Positions 1 through 8,755 of a stretch of DNA of 64,000 bases are shown piece after piece. The translations under genes and the position numbers were made by a program. Origin of the DNA: Sandaracinobacteroides sp041675905 (GTDB lineage Bacteria; Pseudomonadota; Alphaproteobacteria; Sphingomonadales; Sphingomonadaceae); NCBI GenBank assembly GCA_041675905.1, contig JBAYSX010000005.1, positions 68,568 to 132,567 of the forward strand, written 5' to 3'. The notes beneath the pieces are model-generated. The model saw only the letters and a list, made by a program, of their open reading frames with translations, searched no databases and had not been told where the DNA came from. Within the stretch, counting starts at the first letter, position 1; each line of letters begins with the position of its first letter.

Positions 1-1696
1 CGAGCGGAAGGCGCCGCAAGAGGAAGAATTGCTGGGCCGCCTGACGGTGAAATGGGATCCCACCGACCGGTTGACCGCCACCGTGAAGGCCTCGGGCACC
101 TATAACGAAGTGAATAATAATGCCTGGAACTATGTGCCCTATAATTGCTTTGGCGGGACGAGTACGCTGGGCGACTATGCCTGCACCGATAACTTTATCA
201 CGCGGCAGAATAATATGCCCCGCGAAATGGCGGCTGTCACGCCTTATGCCCGGGACGGTGAGTTATATAACCGCTACAAGTCGGTCGCGGTGACGGGAAC
301 CGTCAATTATGAGTTCGATAATGTCACGCTGACTTCGGTCTCGAACTATAACTGGAACAATAACCGTTTCAACTGCGCATGTGAGTTCCAGGCCAATCCT
401 CTTTCCGTCTGGGCGACAGAAAACTCAAGCTACAGGGCGGTTTCGAGCGAATTCCGCGCACTGACGACATTTGACTCGCCGGTCAATCTCATGGTCGGGG
501 GCTATTATCAGGATACGAAGCGCACCTTCGATCAGTTTATCAGCTTCTCGCTCAGCGATAATGGTCCGGCCGCCGGCCCCATGCGCTATCTCGACGCCGC
601 GAAAACCAGCTTTACCAAGGGCGAGACGCTGGCGGCATTCGGCCAGGTGACGTGGCAGATTATCCCGACCCTCGAACTGGCTGGCGGCGTGCGCTATTCG
701 CATGAGACGAAGGACAGTTCCTTTGTGCAGCCGTTTATCAGCCCGGCCTTTTCGGGCGCCTGGGCGCAGGGGCGGGTAACTACCGGAAATCAGACGTTTA
801 ACGACTGGTCTCCCGAAGCGACCATTACATGGAAACCGGTGGACGGAATTCTTGTCTATGGCGCCTATAAAACTGCCTACAAGTCGGGCGGTTTCTCCAA
901 CGGCGGGGTCGATAGCCTCTTCGGCAACCCCGCGGTCGATCTGATGTTCGACCGCGAGAAAGCACGCGGTTTTGAAGCAGGCATCAAGACGACGCTGTTC
1001 GACCAGCAGCTTCGTCTGAATCTTGGCGCATATACCTATAAATATATCGATCTGCAGGTGGACTTCTTCAACTCTGCGATCCTCGCCTATGAAACCATAA
1101 CCGCAGACGCCCGTACCAAAGGTGTCGAACTCGAATTCGAATATGCGCCCTATATGCTGGAGGGCCTGTATCTTCGTGGTGCGATTAACTACAACAAGGC
1201 GCGGTATACGGATTTTCCGATGGCGCCCTGCTATTCGGGTCAAACAACTGCCGGAGGCTGCAATTTGCTGTTTAACCCGGCGCTTGGTGGTTTCAGCCGG
1301 CAGAATCTGGATGGTGCGCCGCTCTCTGTTGCACCCAAATGGACCGGCAGTCTCGGCGTAAGCTACGAAACGCCCGTGACCTCGGACCTGATGGCTGGGT
1401 TCAACATCGATACACGTTACAGTTCGTCATATCTTGTATCGGGTTTTGCGGTGCCCTTCTCACGCCAGGGTAAATATGCGCTGCTCGACGCGGGTGTGCG
1501 GATTGGCGACAGCGGCGATCGTTGGGAGTTCGCTATTATTGGCAAGAATCTGACCAACAAGCAGTATTTCTCCGGGGTCAATGATGCGCCGAATACGGGA
1601 AGCGGCACGGGGACACCAGGCGGCATCTATGCCGATCAGATGGGCTATGGTTCGATGCCGCGTACCGTCATGGCACAGGTAACCGTGCGCTACTGA
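1..1696 (+). CDS. TonB-dependent receptor, C-terminal part (5' end outside window)
   Basis: This is the beta-barrel part of a TonB-dependent outer-membrane receptor. The frame is open from base 2, so the gene begins upstream of the window and its signal peptide, TonB box and plug are not seen. Alternating amphipathic strands with many Tyr/Asn/Gly, motifs such as YGAYKTAYKSGGFSNGG and the C-terminal end TVMAQVTVRY with a final aromatic residue are typical of the family. It probably imports a hydrophobic substrate, driven by TonB-ExbBD. It is followed by a nested stem-loop and faces a convergent LuxR gene. The family is secure; the substrate is unknown. Confidence 0.9.
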   Translation, partial: ERKAPQEEELLGRLTVKWDPTDRLTATVKASGTYNEVNNNAWNYVPYNCFGGTSTLGDYACTDNFITRQNNMPREMAAVTPYARDGELYNRYKSVAVTGTVNYEFDNVTLTSVSNYNWNNNRFNCACEFQANPLSVWATENSSYRAVSSEFRALTTFDSPVNLMVGGYYQDTKRTFDQFISFSLSDNGPAAGPMRYLDAAKTSFTKGETLAAFGQVTWQIIPTLELAGGVRYSHETKDSSFVQPFISPAFSGAWAQGRVTTGNQTFNDWSPEATITWKPVDGILVYGAYKTAYKSGGFSNGGVDSLFGNPAVDLMFDREKARGFEAGIKTTLFDQQLRLNLGAYTYKYIDLQVDFFNSAILAYETITADARTKGVELEFEYAPYMLEGLYLRGAINYNKARYTDFPMAPCYSGQTTAGGCNLLFNPALGGFSRQNLDGAPLSVAPKWTGSLGVSYETPVTSDLMAGFNIDTRYSSSYLVSGFAVPFSRQGKYALLDAGVRIGDSGDRWEFAIIGKNLTNKQYFSGVNDAPNTGSGTGTPGGIYADQMGYGSMPRTVMAQVTVRY

Positions 1697-1700
1697 TCGG

Positions 1701-1768
1701 CCCCGCACGGTTAGCAGAGTGAATGTGGCCTCGTCTCTGGATGAGGCCACTTCTCACGAACTGCGGGG
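1701..1768. terminator. Nested stem-loop between convergent genes
   Basis: An outer 7-bp stem (1701-1707 with 1762-1768) encloses a perfect 8-bp hairpin (1725-1732, GTGGCCTC, with 1743-1750). It lies between the receptor stop on the plus strand and the LuxR stop on the minus strand, so it could end transcription from both sides. There is no T-run, so intrinsic termination is inferred from position and pairing only. Confidence 0.5.
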
Positions 1769-1788
1769 ATAGTGTGCGGTCAGGTCTA

Positions 1789-2604
1789 TCAGGATGAATA
1801 TTGGAGCTGGCTGACGATGGATGCGACCCCTAGTCGGCTATCAGCGCCGGTTTTGTCAAGAATGCTGACAATATGTGTCTTTACTGTAGATAAACTTATA
1901 TTAAGAGCATCGCTTATCTGTTGATTTCCTGCTCCCATAGTTAAAAGTTCGACAACCTGAAGTTCCCGGGGCTGTAACCTGTATTTGTGGACAAGCTTGT
2001 TTTCTACATTTATGGACCGGATCCGCCAATGCAGGGACAGGGTGGACTCAAGGTATGTTCGGAAGCCTTCCCAATCAAACATTTCAACACAGAAATCAGA
2101 TTCCCCGATAGGCCGGAACAGGGACAGGCATGCTATCGGATTTTTTTCATACCAGAAGAGGAGGTCAATCTCGTCCCCGATATTTACATCCTGAAGATGT
2201 ACCAGATATTCGGACCTCCTCTCATCACCCGCAAGCGCATTTCTCAATGTCGCTATATTCTTGCGTGATTCTGACAATTTTTTGATATTGATCGGGTCTT
2301 TTTTTTCGCCGTAAGAAATATATCTCCGGATTGAACAGGGCTTTATATTTACTGTCTTGAGTTCGATTATTTCATAATTGTTGCCGATCCAGAAGAAGCC
2401 AGCGGACGCAGCACTGCACAAGCCTGTCCCAAAGTGAAGAAGCCGGTCTACCATCTCTTCGGATTTGAGGTCTGGGGAAACATAAGATGCAACCGGACGA
2501 TCCGGATTTAGGGATAAAATCACGACACAATTCCCCCACCTGAACTGGTCTGCAACCCGGCCTCCTTTTAAATTCCACCCTGTCAACGTCATAAACGCAG
2601 CCAA
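1789..2604 (-). CDS. LuxR-family transcriptional regulator
   Basis: The last ~65 residues form a LuxR/FixJ helix-turn-helix: LQPRELQVVELLTMGAGNQQ, then a recognition helix near LSTVKTHIVSILDKTGA. The N-terminal ~200 residues are not recognised; they do not look like a receiver domain and could be a diverged sensory domain. The longest frame begins with TTG; an ATG lies at 2592. Neither has a clear Shine-Dalgarno, so the start is uncertain. Base composition is visibly AT-richer than its neighbours, which fits horizontal acquisition. It presumably controls the adjacent SnoaL/aminotransferase genes or the receptor upstream; this is inference. Confidence 0.8.
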   Translation of the reverse strand: MAAFMTLTGWNLKGGRVADQFRWGNCVVILSLNPDRPVASYVSPDLKSEEMVDRLLHFGTGLCSAASAGFFWIGNNYEIIELKTVNIKPCSIRRYISYGEKKDPINIKKLSESRKNIATLRNALAGDERRSEYLVHLQDVNIGDEIDLLFWYEKNPIACLSLFRPIGESDFCVEMFDWEGFRTYLESTLSLHWRIRSINVENKLVHKYRLQPRELQVVELLTMGAGNQQISDALNISLSTVKTHIVSILDKTGADSRLGVASIVSQLQYSS

Positions 2605-2770
2605 TGCCTTATATTGCGAATTGACCGTAATTCGGTGGTTTTATGGTGGCACAGGAGGTTTGCCGGGTCCAGTCTGACCGACCGAAAACAGGCGCAAGGG
2701 TAGCGGCTTCCGGATAAATCTCCTTTTTACAGGACGACCGACTTTTCAGAAGGCGGAGTCCCTATATTTT

Positions 2771-2789
2771 GGCGGGGGCGGGGGCGGGG
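2771..2789 (+). other. G-rich tract
   Basis: Runs of G (2, 5, 5 and 4) separated by single C bases lie in the gap between the LuxR start region and the SnoaL stop. Only three runs have three or more G, so a canonical four-stranded quadruplex would need a two-G run. The rest of the 2605-2842 gap shows nothing I recognise. Confidence 0.3.
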
Positions 2790-2842
2790 CGCTGAGGATG
2801 GCGCGATTGCATGACGCGTATCGATCGCGCCCCGGAGTGGTC

Positions 2843-3343
2843 TTATGGGCGATAGCTGGGATCAAGCTTGTCCCGGCGTCCCCAGGTCAGCGGTTCGCTC
2901 AGGTCCTTGCCATAAGGAACACCGGCGGGAATGTTGTGGCTGATATCGAAAACAACCTTGCGGCTTGCGATTGCCCATTTTCCATCCCGCTTTTCAAAAC
3001 GGTCTACATAACGATTATATACGGCCTGATGGTCTTTCCCGCCATCATGGACCGAGAGACAATAAGTTTCGCCGTAAGCGACGTTTCCATCCAGCTCGAT
3101 AGACGAGTTTCCGATCATATGCATCGTCTGGCGACTATCTTTCAGCATGTCCACGATCCAGGACGCAAAATCTACGCCAGGACCTTTCCATATGCCATGA
3201 TCATCAATTGCGTCTGCATGATATGCAGACCTGATCATTTCAACGTCTCCCCTGTCCACACCCCGGCAGTACCGGAGGAGGACATCCTGTATCTCCTGCC
3301 TGTCAATCATTTGTTGTATTTTGACGCTGTAGTCATCACTCAT
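2843..3343 (-). CDS. SnoaL-like (NTF2-fold) protein
   Basis: A 166-residue protein of the SnoaL/NTF2 cone fold: an N-terminal helix with IQDVLLRYCRGVDRGDVEMI, the middle sheet with HMIGNSSIELDGNVAYGETY, and a C-terminal strand pair with RYVDRFEKRDGKWAIASRKV. Members act as small cofactor-free isomerases, hydrolases or dehydratases, or bind hydrophobic intermediates; the exact reaction cannot be told. Start is ATG at 3343. It lies downstream of the aminotransferase on the same strand with a 44-base gap, so co-transcription is likely. Three more SnoaL-like proteins occur in this window. Confidence 0.85.
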   Translation of the reverse strand: MSDDYSVKIQQMIDRQEIQDVLLRYCRGVDRGDVEMIRSAYHADAIDDHGIWKGPGVDFASWIVDMLKDSRQTMHMIGNSSIELDGNVAYGETYCLSVHDGGKDHQAVYNRYVDRFEKRDGKWAIASRKVVFDISHNIPAGVPYGKDLSEPLTWGRRDKLDPSYRP

Positions 3344-3387
3344 ATATTTTCTCCCAAACCTGCAGACGCGATGATATTTCCAGAAAA

Positions 3388-4776
3388 CTATCTGGATACG
3401 GTACGATAGGCAGCATCAAGAACCTGAACCACTTCGTCTACGTGATCGCGTGTGAACGTCAGCGGAGGGGAAATAATAAACTTGTGCCCTGCCTGACGCA
3501 AAGATACGCCATTCTTCGTACAGAAACGCGAAATATCTGACGGGTAACTGTCTTCATGTCCGAACGCTTCTTTGGTCTCCTTATTCTTGACCATTTCTAC
3601 AGTCAGCATAAGGCCCTTGCCCCGAACATCCCCGACGGTTTCATGCCGATCGATGAGAGGTTTCAGTTCCTGCAGAAAATAATCACCGACGACGCGTGCG
3701 TTTTCCACCAGATTCTCGCGGACAACAATATCGAGGGCAGCTACGCCCGCTGCACATGAAACAGGGTTTCCACTGTGCGTATAACCGGAAGCCACGAAGG
3801 AGTGCTCGCTCTGGGTGTCCCATGCGCTGGCGACACGTTCCGACAAGAGCGTTGCGCTGAGCGGCGAGTATCCCCCCGAAATTCCTTTGCCGCAGCACAT
3901 GATGTCCGGCTTCACCCCCCAGCCACGCGCGCCAAACATCGACCCTGTGCGCCCGAAGCCGGTGACCACTTCGTCGGAAACCAGCAAAATATCATACTGA
4001 TCGCAAATTTGTCTTAATTCTTGCCAGTACCGGGCGGGTGGCTGGTGCATGCCTCCCCCTCCCTGTACCGGCTCGGCAATGAGGGCGGCGATGGTTTCGG
4101 GAGACTGATATTCTATTTCCCGTTTCAACAACTGGATACACAGATCGACCTGGGTTTCGGGGTCAAGACCAAGTAGCGGTCGATAGGAATCAAAAGTTTC
4201 AACACTGAAAAATCCGGGCATCATGGGCTCGTAGCTTCGCCGCATCGCGCTATCGAGTCCGTTGGCCGCCATGCCTCCGAAATGGGTTCCATGATAGCCA
4301 CCACGCAGGCTGAGAAATTTTACTTTTTCGGCTTTTCCAAGAATCTTCCAATATTGACGGGAAAGCTTCAAAGCATTTTCAACCGCATCCGAGCCATTCG
4401 AGCCAAAAAAAACCTTGGAGATATTTTCCTGTTGCGCAATCTCGCAAACCTTATTGGATAGCGCGATGGAAGGTGCATTCGCCCTGCCCGGAAAAATCGA
4501 CATGAACGACAATTGCTTCAGTTGGCTGTACATTGCGTCGATGATTTCATCGCGGGCGTATCCAACGTTAACGCACCAGAGGCCCCCGACACAGTCAATC
4601 ATGCGTTGACCATCCACGTCGGTCACATAAACGCCATCGCCGGTTGCCATGATCTGGGGAAGATCGCCCATCGCCTCGTCCTGGGCTGACAGGGGGCGCA
4701 ATGTGTGGCGCAAAACTTCAGATTTGAGCCAGTTTGTATCCCGGGTTAGTACGTCGCCTGTTAAATCTTGTGTCAT
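3388..4776 (-). CDS. Class III (omega-type) PLP aminotransferase
   Basis: A fold-type I, PLP-dependent aminotransferase of class III (omega-transaminase group), 462 residues from the chosen start. Visible motifs: the cofactor phosphate region GSNGSDAVENALK (about 125-137), the DEVVTGFGRTG signature (268-278), where the Asp contacts the pyridine nitrogen, and the Schiff-base lysine in CCGKGISGGY (Lys297). Such enzymes move an amino group between an amine or omega-amino acid and a keto acid. I start at 4776 because GGAGG lies five bases upstream; the longer frame to 4839 lacks such a site. The substrate is unknown. Together with the imine-reductase-like gene at 22.1 kb it suggests amine chemistry in the island. 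Confidence 0.92.
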   Translation of the reverse strand: MTQDLTGDVLTRDTNWLKSEVLRHTLRPLSAQDEAMGDLPQIMATGDGVYVTDVDGQRMIDCVGGLWCVNVGYARDEIIDAMYSQLKQLSFMSIFPGRANAPSIALSNKVCEIAQQENISKVFFGSNGSDAVENALKLSRQYWKILGKAEKVKFLSLRGGYHGTHFGGMAANGLDSAMRRSYEPMMPGFFSVETFDSYRPLLGLDPETQVDLCIQLLKREIEYQSPETIAALIAEPVQGGGGMHQPPARYWQELRQICDQYDILLVSDEVVTGFGRTGSMFGARGWGVKPDIMCCGKGISGGYSPLSATLLSERVASAWDTQSEHSFVASGYTHSGNPVSCAAGVAALDIVVRENLVENARVVGDYFLQELKPLIDRHETVGDVRGKGLMLTVEMVKNKETKEAFGHEDSYPSDISRFCTKNGVSLRQAGHKFIISPPLTFTRDHVDEVVQVLDAAYRTVSR

Positions 4777-5312
4777 CGAGACCTCCGATTGTATTTGTTC
4801 ATTGCATGGTATCTGCGGCCCCTTTTGTCGGGAGACCACTGGTAGTTAGTTTTCGGAGACGAACCTACGCCGCGGATTCCAGGTGAACAATCATACTTTG
4901 GATGGGGCCCCATGACATGCAGCCCCGAACCGGGGCGCCAATGTCAATACTCCCGCCAGGCCCAGGCAAAGCCGAGGAGTTGCGCTACGGGCTGCAGCGC
5001 ACGGAAACCGCCACTACTTGCAGGCAGAAGGAAGCCGACAAGGGTTTTGTGCCCGTCTGGCGCACCACGGTAACATAGTCGATGGAAAACCGGGCACAAA
5101 GAACGCCATAACCGGGCAACAGGAAACTATTACCTTATATCCGGCGAGGCCATGAACAGCCTGACCTGTCGGGGGTATACCCGCAAGCATTTCCCCCGAT
5201 TACATCGCTCAGGTGGGGAGAGGAAACGTGAACGGCGGTGCCACCGGGTCGGTGGCACCGGGGGGACAATCCCGGCGCCACTAACCCGGTGTCAGCTATG
5301 AGCGCTGTAATA
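4777..5312. other. Intergenic region, no recognisable gene
   Basis: About 530 bases upstream of the aminotransferase and downstream of the EthD gene. No credible coding frame was found on either strand. It should hold the aminotransferase promoter on the minus strand. The only distinct structure is the stem-loop at 5236-5260, listed separately. Confidence 0.5.
5236..5260 (-). terminator. Perfect 10-bp hairpin downstream of EthD gene
   Basis: CGGTGCCACC (5236-5245) pairs perfectly with 5251-5260 across a five-base loop. It lies 53 bases past the stop of the minus-strand EthD gene and is the best candidate for the end of the 8.0-to-5.3 kb transcript. There is no T-run on the minus strand, so this may be a stabilising or factor-assisted structure. 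Confidence 0.5.
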
Positions 5313-5666
5313 TCAGCTGCGATCCGACACGACTTCATCAACGATGAGGCCGCCACATCTTGCGAGATCCAGGAAGTTAAAGCTGTCGTCGACCAGCTCC
5401 TTGTTCTTCACCGGGTCTGCCATAAATGCCTGCATCTCTTCGTAGCCCTTTCGGTCCCTGAAGTAGATTTCGACAATTGCGTCCCACGGCTGGTCGACCC
5501 CTTCGGGGAACATGGCGCCGCCATCTTCCGGATAGTTCCGGACATGCTTCAGGATCTGTGGAAAGGCTTTGAACGCCAGAGGGCGATGCACTGTTTCATA
5601 ATAGTTTCGGAAATCAGCCTGTGACATTCCTGGCTTGCGGACAAGAAAGTTTAATAACTTGAACAA
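5313..5666 (-). CDS. EthD-domain protein
   Basis: A 117-residue single-domain ferredoxin-like alpha+beta barrel protein of the EthD type: strand FKLLNFLVRKPGMS, helix FRNYYETVHRPLAF with the family HxP-like region, and later PWDAIVEIYFRDRKGYEE. EthD-like proteins support P450 or other oxidative degradation, and some are cofactor-free enzymes; the role here is unknown. The start codon appears to be TTG (5664-5666) after a GGGAGA-like site. The paralogue at 38.35 kb starts at the equivalent residue with ATG, which supports this choice. It is the last gene of the minus-strand run 7853-5313. Confidence 0.85.
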   Translation of the reverse strand: MFKLLNFLVRKPGMSQADFRNYYETVHRPLAFKAFPQILKHVRNYPEDGGAMFPEGVDQPWDAIVEIYFRDRKGYEEMQAFMADPVKNKELVDDSFNFLDLARCGGLIVDEVVSDRS

Positions 5667-5714
5667 TGATATTCTCCCGGATTATTTGCACAGGCGTAAT
5701 TCAGAGTCATTACG

Positions 5715-6536
5715 TCAGGCGTGACCACGTTCCTGCTCGCGCTTGTTTCGTTCAAAATCACCCTCCAGCGGGTTACGGCGCAGTGTCAAACCGCCGTTCA
5801 CCTGCAAGGCCTGGCCTGTCATGAAGCATTCGTCACGACCAAGCCACACCGCTGCCTCGGCGATATCTTCCGGTGTGCCGTAACGCCCGAGCGGATATTG
5901 TTCGATGAAGGCGTTCTTCATCCAGTCGGGGATTTGCTGGCCACCGAAATTTTCATCATGCATTGGCGTATCGGTATGACCGGCCGATATGGTGTTCACG
6001 CGGATATTATATTTGCCGTACTGGTTGGCCACTGCACGGACAACCTGGTCGATTCCCGCCTTGGTGCCCATATAGGCGTCGTAGCCACCGTCGACGGTGG
6101 TGCCAGGCTGGGCGACGGCGGAACTGAGCTGGATGATCGCTCCTCCGCCCGAATTCTGCATCGCCCGCACCGCCGCCTGCAGGAAGAAGAAGCTGCCCTT
6201 GAACTGCAGCGCGATCAGCCGGTCCATATCGGCTTCACTGAATTCGAGAAATGACCCTCCGAGCGCCAGCCCGGTGGAGTTGATAGCAATATCGACGCCA
6301 CCCATCGCTTTCGTCGCGGAGTCAAACAGGTTAAAAACGCTGCTGCGATCGGTGATGTCGCAGGACATGCCAATGCCACCCAGTTCCCTCGCTGTCCGGG
6401 CGCACATATCTTCCCGGCGGCTGGCGACCAGAACCCTGGCGCCCTCCTTTGCATAGCGACTGGCGATTGCGTAGCCGATGCTGCCCCGCTCACCTGCTCC
6501 GAGGATAATGGCTCGCTTGCCTTCGAGTAAGTTCAT
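5715..6536 (-). CDS. Short-chain dehydrogenase/reductase
   Basis: A classical SDR of 273 residues. It has a glycine-rich nucleotide loop (GAGERGSIGYA, 13-23), catalytic Ser139 in QLSS and the catalytic pair Tyr155/Lys159 (YMGTK). The usual NNAG is replaced by NSTG (86-89), and the C-terminus is longer than usual, with an Arg/Glu-rich tail ending near EREQERGHA. It should interconvert a hydroxyl and a carbonyl group using NAD(P). It sits between the SnoaL and EthD genes on the same strand with gaps under 80 bases, so it is probably part of one transcript. Confidence 0.9.
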   Translation of the reverse strand: MNLLEGKRAIILGAGERGSIGYAIASRYAKEGARVLVASRREDMCARTARELGGIGMSCDITDRSSVFNLFDSATKAMGGVDIAINSTGLALGGSFLEFSEADMDRLIALQFKGSFFFLQAAVRAMQNSGGGAIIQLSSAVAQPGTTVDGGYDAYMGTKAGIDQVVRAVANQYGKYNIRVNTISAGHTDTPMHDENFGGQQIPDWMKNAFIEQYPLGRYGTPEDIAEAAVWLGRDECFMTGQALQVNGGLTLRRNPLEGDFERNKREQERGHA

Positions 6537-6608
6537 GCTCTCATCCCTGTCGTTTCATAATGATCATGGCCTCCGCGCCGGTGACAGTTTGACCGTTGGT
6601 GCGGGCGC

Positions 6609-7028
6609 TCAGGCCGCTCCGATATGCAGAATTTTGAGGGTCCGGCTTTTGAACAGCCAGCGTCCTTCGCGCTTCACAAATTCATCCTGATACAGATTGT
6701 GCCAGTGGGCCGGCTTGTCGTCCTGGTCTTTCACCAGTTCCGAGGTGTAGGTGTCTCCCTTCGCCGTATCGCCATCCACTGTAACATTTGCAAGCAGCTG
6801 ACGATTCAACTGGAAGGGAAACTGTTTGATCGCCTCGACCCAGGTTGAGACGATCGCGTCTTTCCCCTGGATTTTTTCCATCCCCGGAATTTCGGGCATA
6901 TACCACACGCTGTCGTCCGCCCAGAGGGAGGCCCAGTCGCCGGCGTCCCGCCGGGTCACGGCGTCGCCATAAGACGCCACCAGTTCGTGCAATGCAACGC
7001 GGTCTTCGAGAGGGCCGATAAATGCCAT
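6609..7028 (-). CDS. SnoaL-like (NTF2-fold) protein
   Basis: A 139-residue SnoaL-like protein. It has an N-terminal helix VALHELVASYGDAVTRRDAG, then WASLWADDSVWYMPEI, and a final strand pair around YQDEFVKREGRWLFKSRTLK. I place the start at ATG 7028, preceded by AAGGAT; the frame extends to 7193 but that part reads like untranslated sequence and lacks SnoaL features. It resembles the SnoaL protein at 17.0 kb (WASLWADDSVW compared with WAACWTDDAVW), so the two are probably paralogues. Likely a small cofactor-independent enzyme of the pathway. Confidence 0.85.
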   Translation of the reverse strand: MAFIGPLEDRVALHELVASYGDAVTRRDAGDWASLWADDSVWYMPEIPGMEKIQGKDAIVSTWVEAIKQFPFQLNRQLLANVTVDGDTAKGDTYTSELVKDQDDKPAHWHNLYQDEFVKREGRWLFKSRTLKILHIGAA

Positions 7029-7220
7029 GACAGGATCCTTTTCAAGCGTACCGTTTTCAGCGGGGAGCAGGACGGCAGGGCCCAGGCCCGGAACTCCCGA
7101 CGGAGATATTCCGGAACCCGGGCAGATGGCGGGTAGTGTCCCGGGGCGGCATGATGAGCCCCCCGAAACGGGCGCACGTGCAAAAGTGCGCAAGACGGCA
7201 TCCGCTGACGCTGGCCGGGG

Positions 7221-7853
7221 TTACCAGGCAGTCTTCTCTGACGGAACGGCAGGGCCGGTCAACCAGTCGCCGGTTATGCCGATATTGACCTTGCTTCCCC
7301 GGGCTACCTCGGTGTCTACCTCCGGGGTTACAAACATGATCCGGTCAGGCGCCCAGACCGACCCGATCACCTCCTCGACGTTGCCGAGCTCCAGGCCAAC
7401 CTTTGCCAGCATTTCCCGGGCTTGCGCTTTCGTCCGACCGCGGAGCTCCGGAATCCAGGCTTTTGAAGGATCTTCATGAATGCGAAGGACGCGCGCCTTT
7501 TCCTTTTCGGCCTCTTCCTTCGCCGCCGCCTCGTCAAATTCCGGCCCGCGATAGTCGATTTCCCAATCGAACGAGATCATGTTCTCAAGGATATCCGGCA
7601 GGAACGGGGTCATGCGGATATGGGCCCAATGCGACATGTAGCGTTCCATCGCATCGTAACTGTCGATATCGCAGCAATTGGCAAAATCAAAATCGCCGCT
7701 GTGGTAACGTGGCTCCCGAACACACATTCCGTGGCTGTAGTCCCGTATCTCCTTGTTGAGATGCGGAAGTTTCTTCACCTCTTCGATGAAGCGATCAATA
7801 TGCTCCTGCTTGGCGTCTTTCTTGAACTTGATCATCACGACATGGCGAATCAC
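7221..7853 (-). CDS. Dabb (stress-responsive A/B barrel) domain fused to a PASTA-like domain
   Basis: Residues 1-97 form a Dabb-type alpha+beta barrel (IRHVVMIKFKKDAK opening, later MSHWAHIRMTPFLPDILENM). A charged helix of about 20 residues (EAAAKEEAEKEKAR) follows. Residues 134-195 match the PASTA pattern: IPELRGRTKAQAREMLAKVG, then a hydrophobic strand, a TPEVDTEVARGSKV segment and a last strand VNIGITG. PASTA domains are normally extracellular parts of Ser/Thr kinases and penicillin-binding proteins. Here there is no signal peptide or membrane segment, so the protein is probably cytoplasmic. Start is GTG 7853 with GGGAGG seven bases upstream. First gene of the minus-strand run; function unknown. 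Confidence 0.8.
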   Translation of the reverse strand: MIRHVVMIKFKKDAKQEHIDRFIEEVKKLPHLNKEIRDYSHGMCVREPRYHSGDFDFANCCDIDSYDAMERYMSHWAHIRMTPFLPDILENMISFDWEIDYRGPEFDEAAAKEEAEKEKARVLRIHEDPSKAWIPELRGRTKAQAREMLAKVGLELGNVEEVIGSVWAPDRIMFVTPEVDTEVARGSKVNIGITGDWLTGPAVPSEKTAW

Positions 7854-7960
7854 GTTGCAGCCTCCCGATTATATAAGCATGTCAGGCAATGGGTGAGTAT
7901 CCGTCCCGCGCGAAAGCTGCGTGCGATCGCGATAATTCCCAAAGCTTGAGCAGGATATAT

Positions 7961-8014
7961 GTATATCGGAAGATGTTTTATGAAAAACTGATGGAAATAG
8001 TAGTTAGTCGGGCG
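7961..8014. promoter_or_regulatory. Copy 1 of a duplicated operator/promoter-like segment
   Basis: The 15-mer at 7963-7977 (ATATCGGAAGATGTT) recurs exactly at 8759-8773, and the following ~35 bases are partly conserved (AACTGAT in both, then weaker matches). This copy lies about 110 bases upstream of the Dabb-PASTA start, in the promoter region of the minus-strand catabolic run. A shared binding site for the neighbouring TetR regulator is the simplest reading. The 15-mer contains an ATC-N4-GAT inverted element. Confidence 0.5.
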
Positions 8015-8086
8015 CAGTCCCGTTTCGCCGGCCTGCGTCCCGATGCACTGCTGCAGAGACAATTCGTCGACCCCTCCTCAAGCCCG

Positions 8087-8671
8087 TCAATCCTGGAATA
8101 GTTTCTTGAAGAGTTTGCGGCAGACGGACGTCTGACGATCTGCTGGCCAGGCACTTCGGTCCTGGCTTACCAGAGAGGCAATGCCATTTACGATAATCTG
8201 GATAGTCGTGGCAGCCTCTGTCTCGTTCACGCTCGCCGGTATGCTTCCATCCTCCTGGCCGCGCCGGATCAATTCGGCAAAAAAACCATGTGAAGTCGAG
8301 GAAGCCTCCGCCCATTCGCGCGACACGGTGGGTTCCGTCGGCGCCATTCCCCAAAATGCGAACCAGGTGTGCCAGTCGCGGTAATATTCTTCTGTTAACG
8401 GCAGCACTTCTTCAATCGCTTCCAGATACCCCCTGCCTTCCTCTATCGACGCGTTGAGGCGATCGATTGTTCTCAGGCGGGCCTGCCGCTGGGTAAATGT
8501 AAGCATTTCCAGTTTGCTACGGAAATAATGAGATATAACAGACGTGCTGCAGCCTACCTGATTGGCGACATCACGAATGGTGAGCCCGTCTATGCCGCGA
8601 TCGTAGACCAGTTGCTCGACCACCCGGGCTATTTGGACACGACGTTCATCATGATCAACAATCAGTGGCAT
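8087..8671 (-). CDS. TetR-family regulator (BetI-like)
   Basis: A 194-residue TetR regulator. The N-terminal helix-turn-helix has LTIRDVANQVGCSTSVISHYF, and the C-terminal ligand domain is of the BetI type, with YYRDWHTWFAFWG. I start at ATG 8671 because GAGGTG lies six bases upstream and this matches the start of the paralogue at 17.8 kb; an ATG at 8710 is the alternative. It is flanked by two copies of the same 15-base motif (7963 and 8759), one before the minus-strand run and one before the GMC oxidoreductase gene. It probably represses both and is released by a pathway compound (inference). Confidence 0.88.
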   Translation of the reverse strand: MPLIVDHDERRVQIARVVEQLVYDRGIDGLTIRDVANQVGCSTSVISHYFRSKLEMLTFTQRQARLRTIDRLNASIEEGRGYLEAIEEVLPLTEEYYRDWHTWFAFWGMAPTEPTVSREWAEASSTSHGFFAELIRRGQEDGSIPASVNETEAATTIQIIVNGIASLVSQDRSAWPADRQTSVCRKLFKKLFQD

Positions 8672-8755
8672 GCCCACACCTCGCAAAGCAGCAATTCCAT
8701 TAGATAACATGCGTTCCGAATATCACGAAAACAGCACATCGCAGACGCCCTGCGG

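Noticed and set aside
2771..2789. Canonical G-quadruplex
   Set aside because: Only three runs have three or more G; the fourth has two, so the standard pattern is not met.
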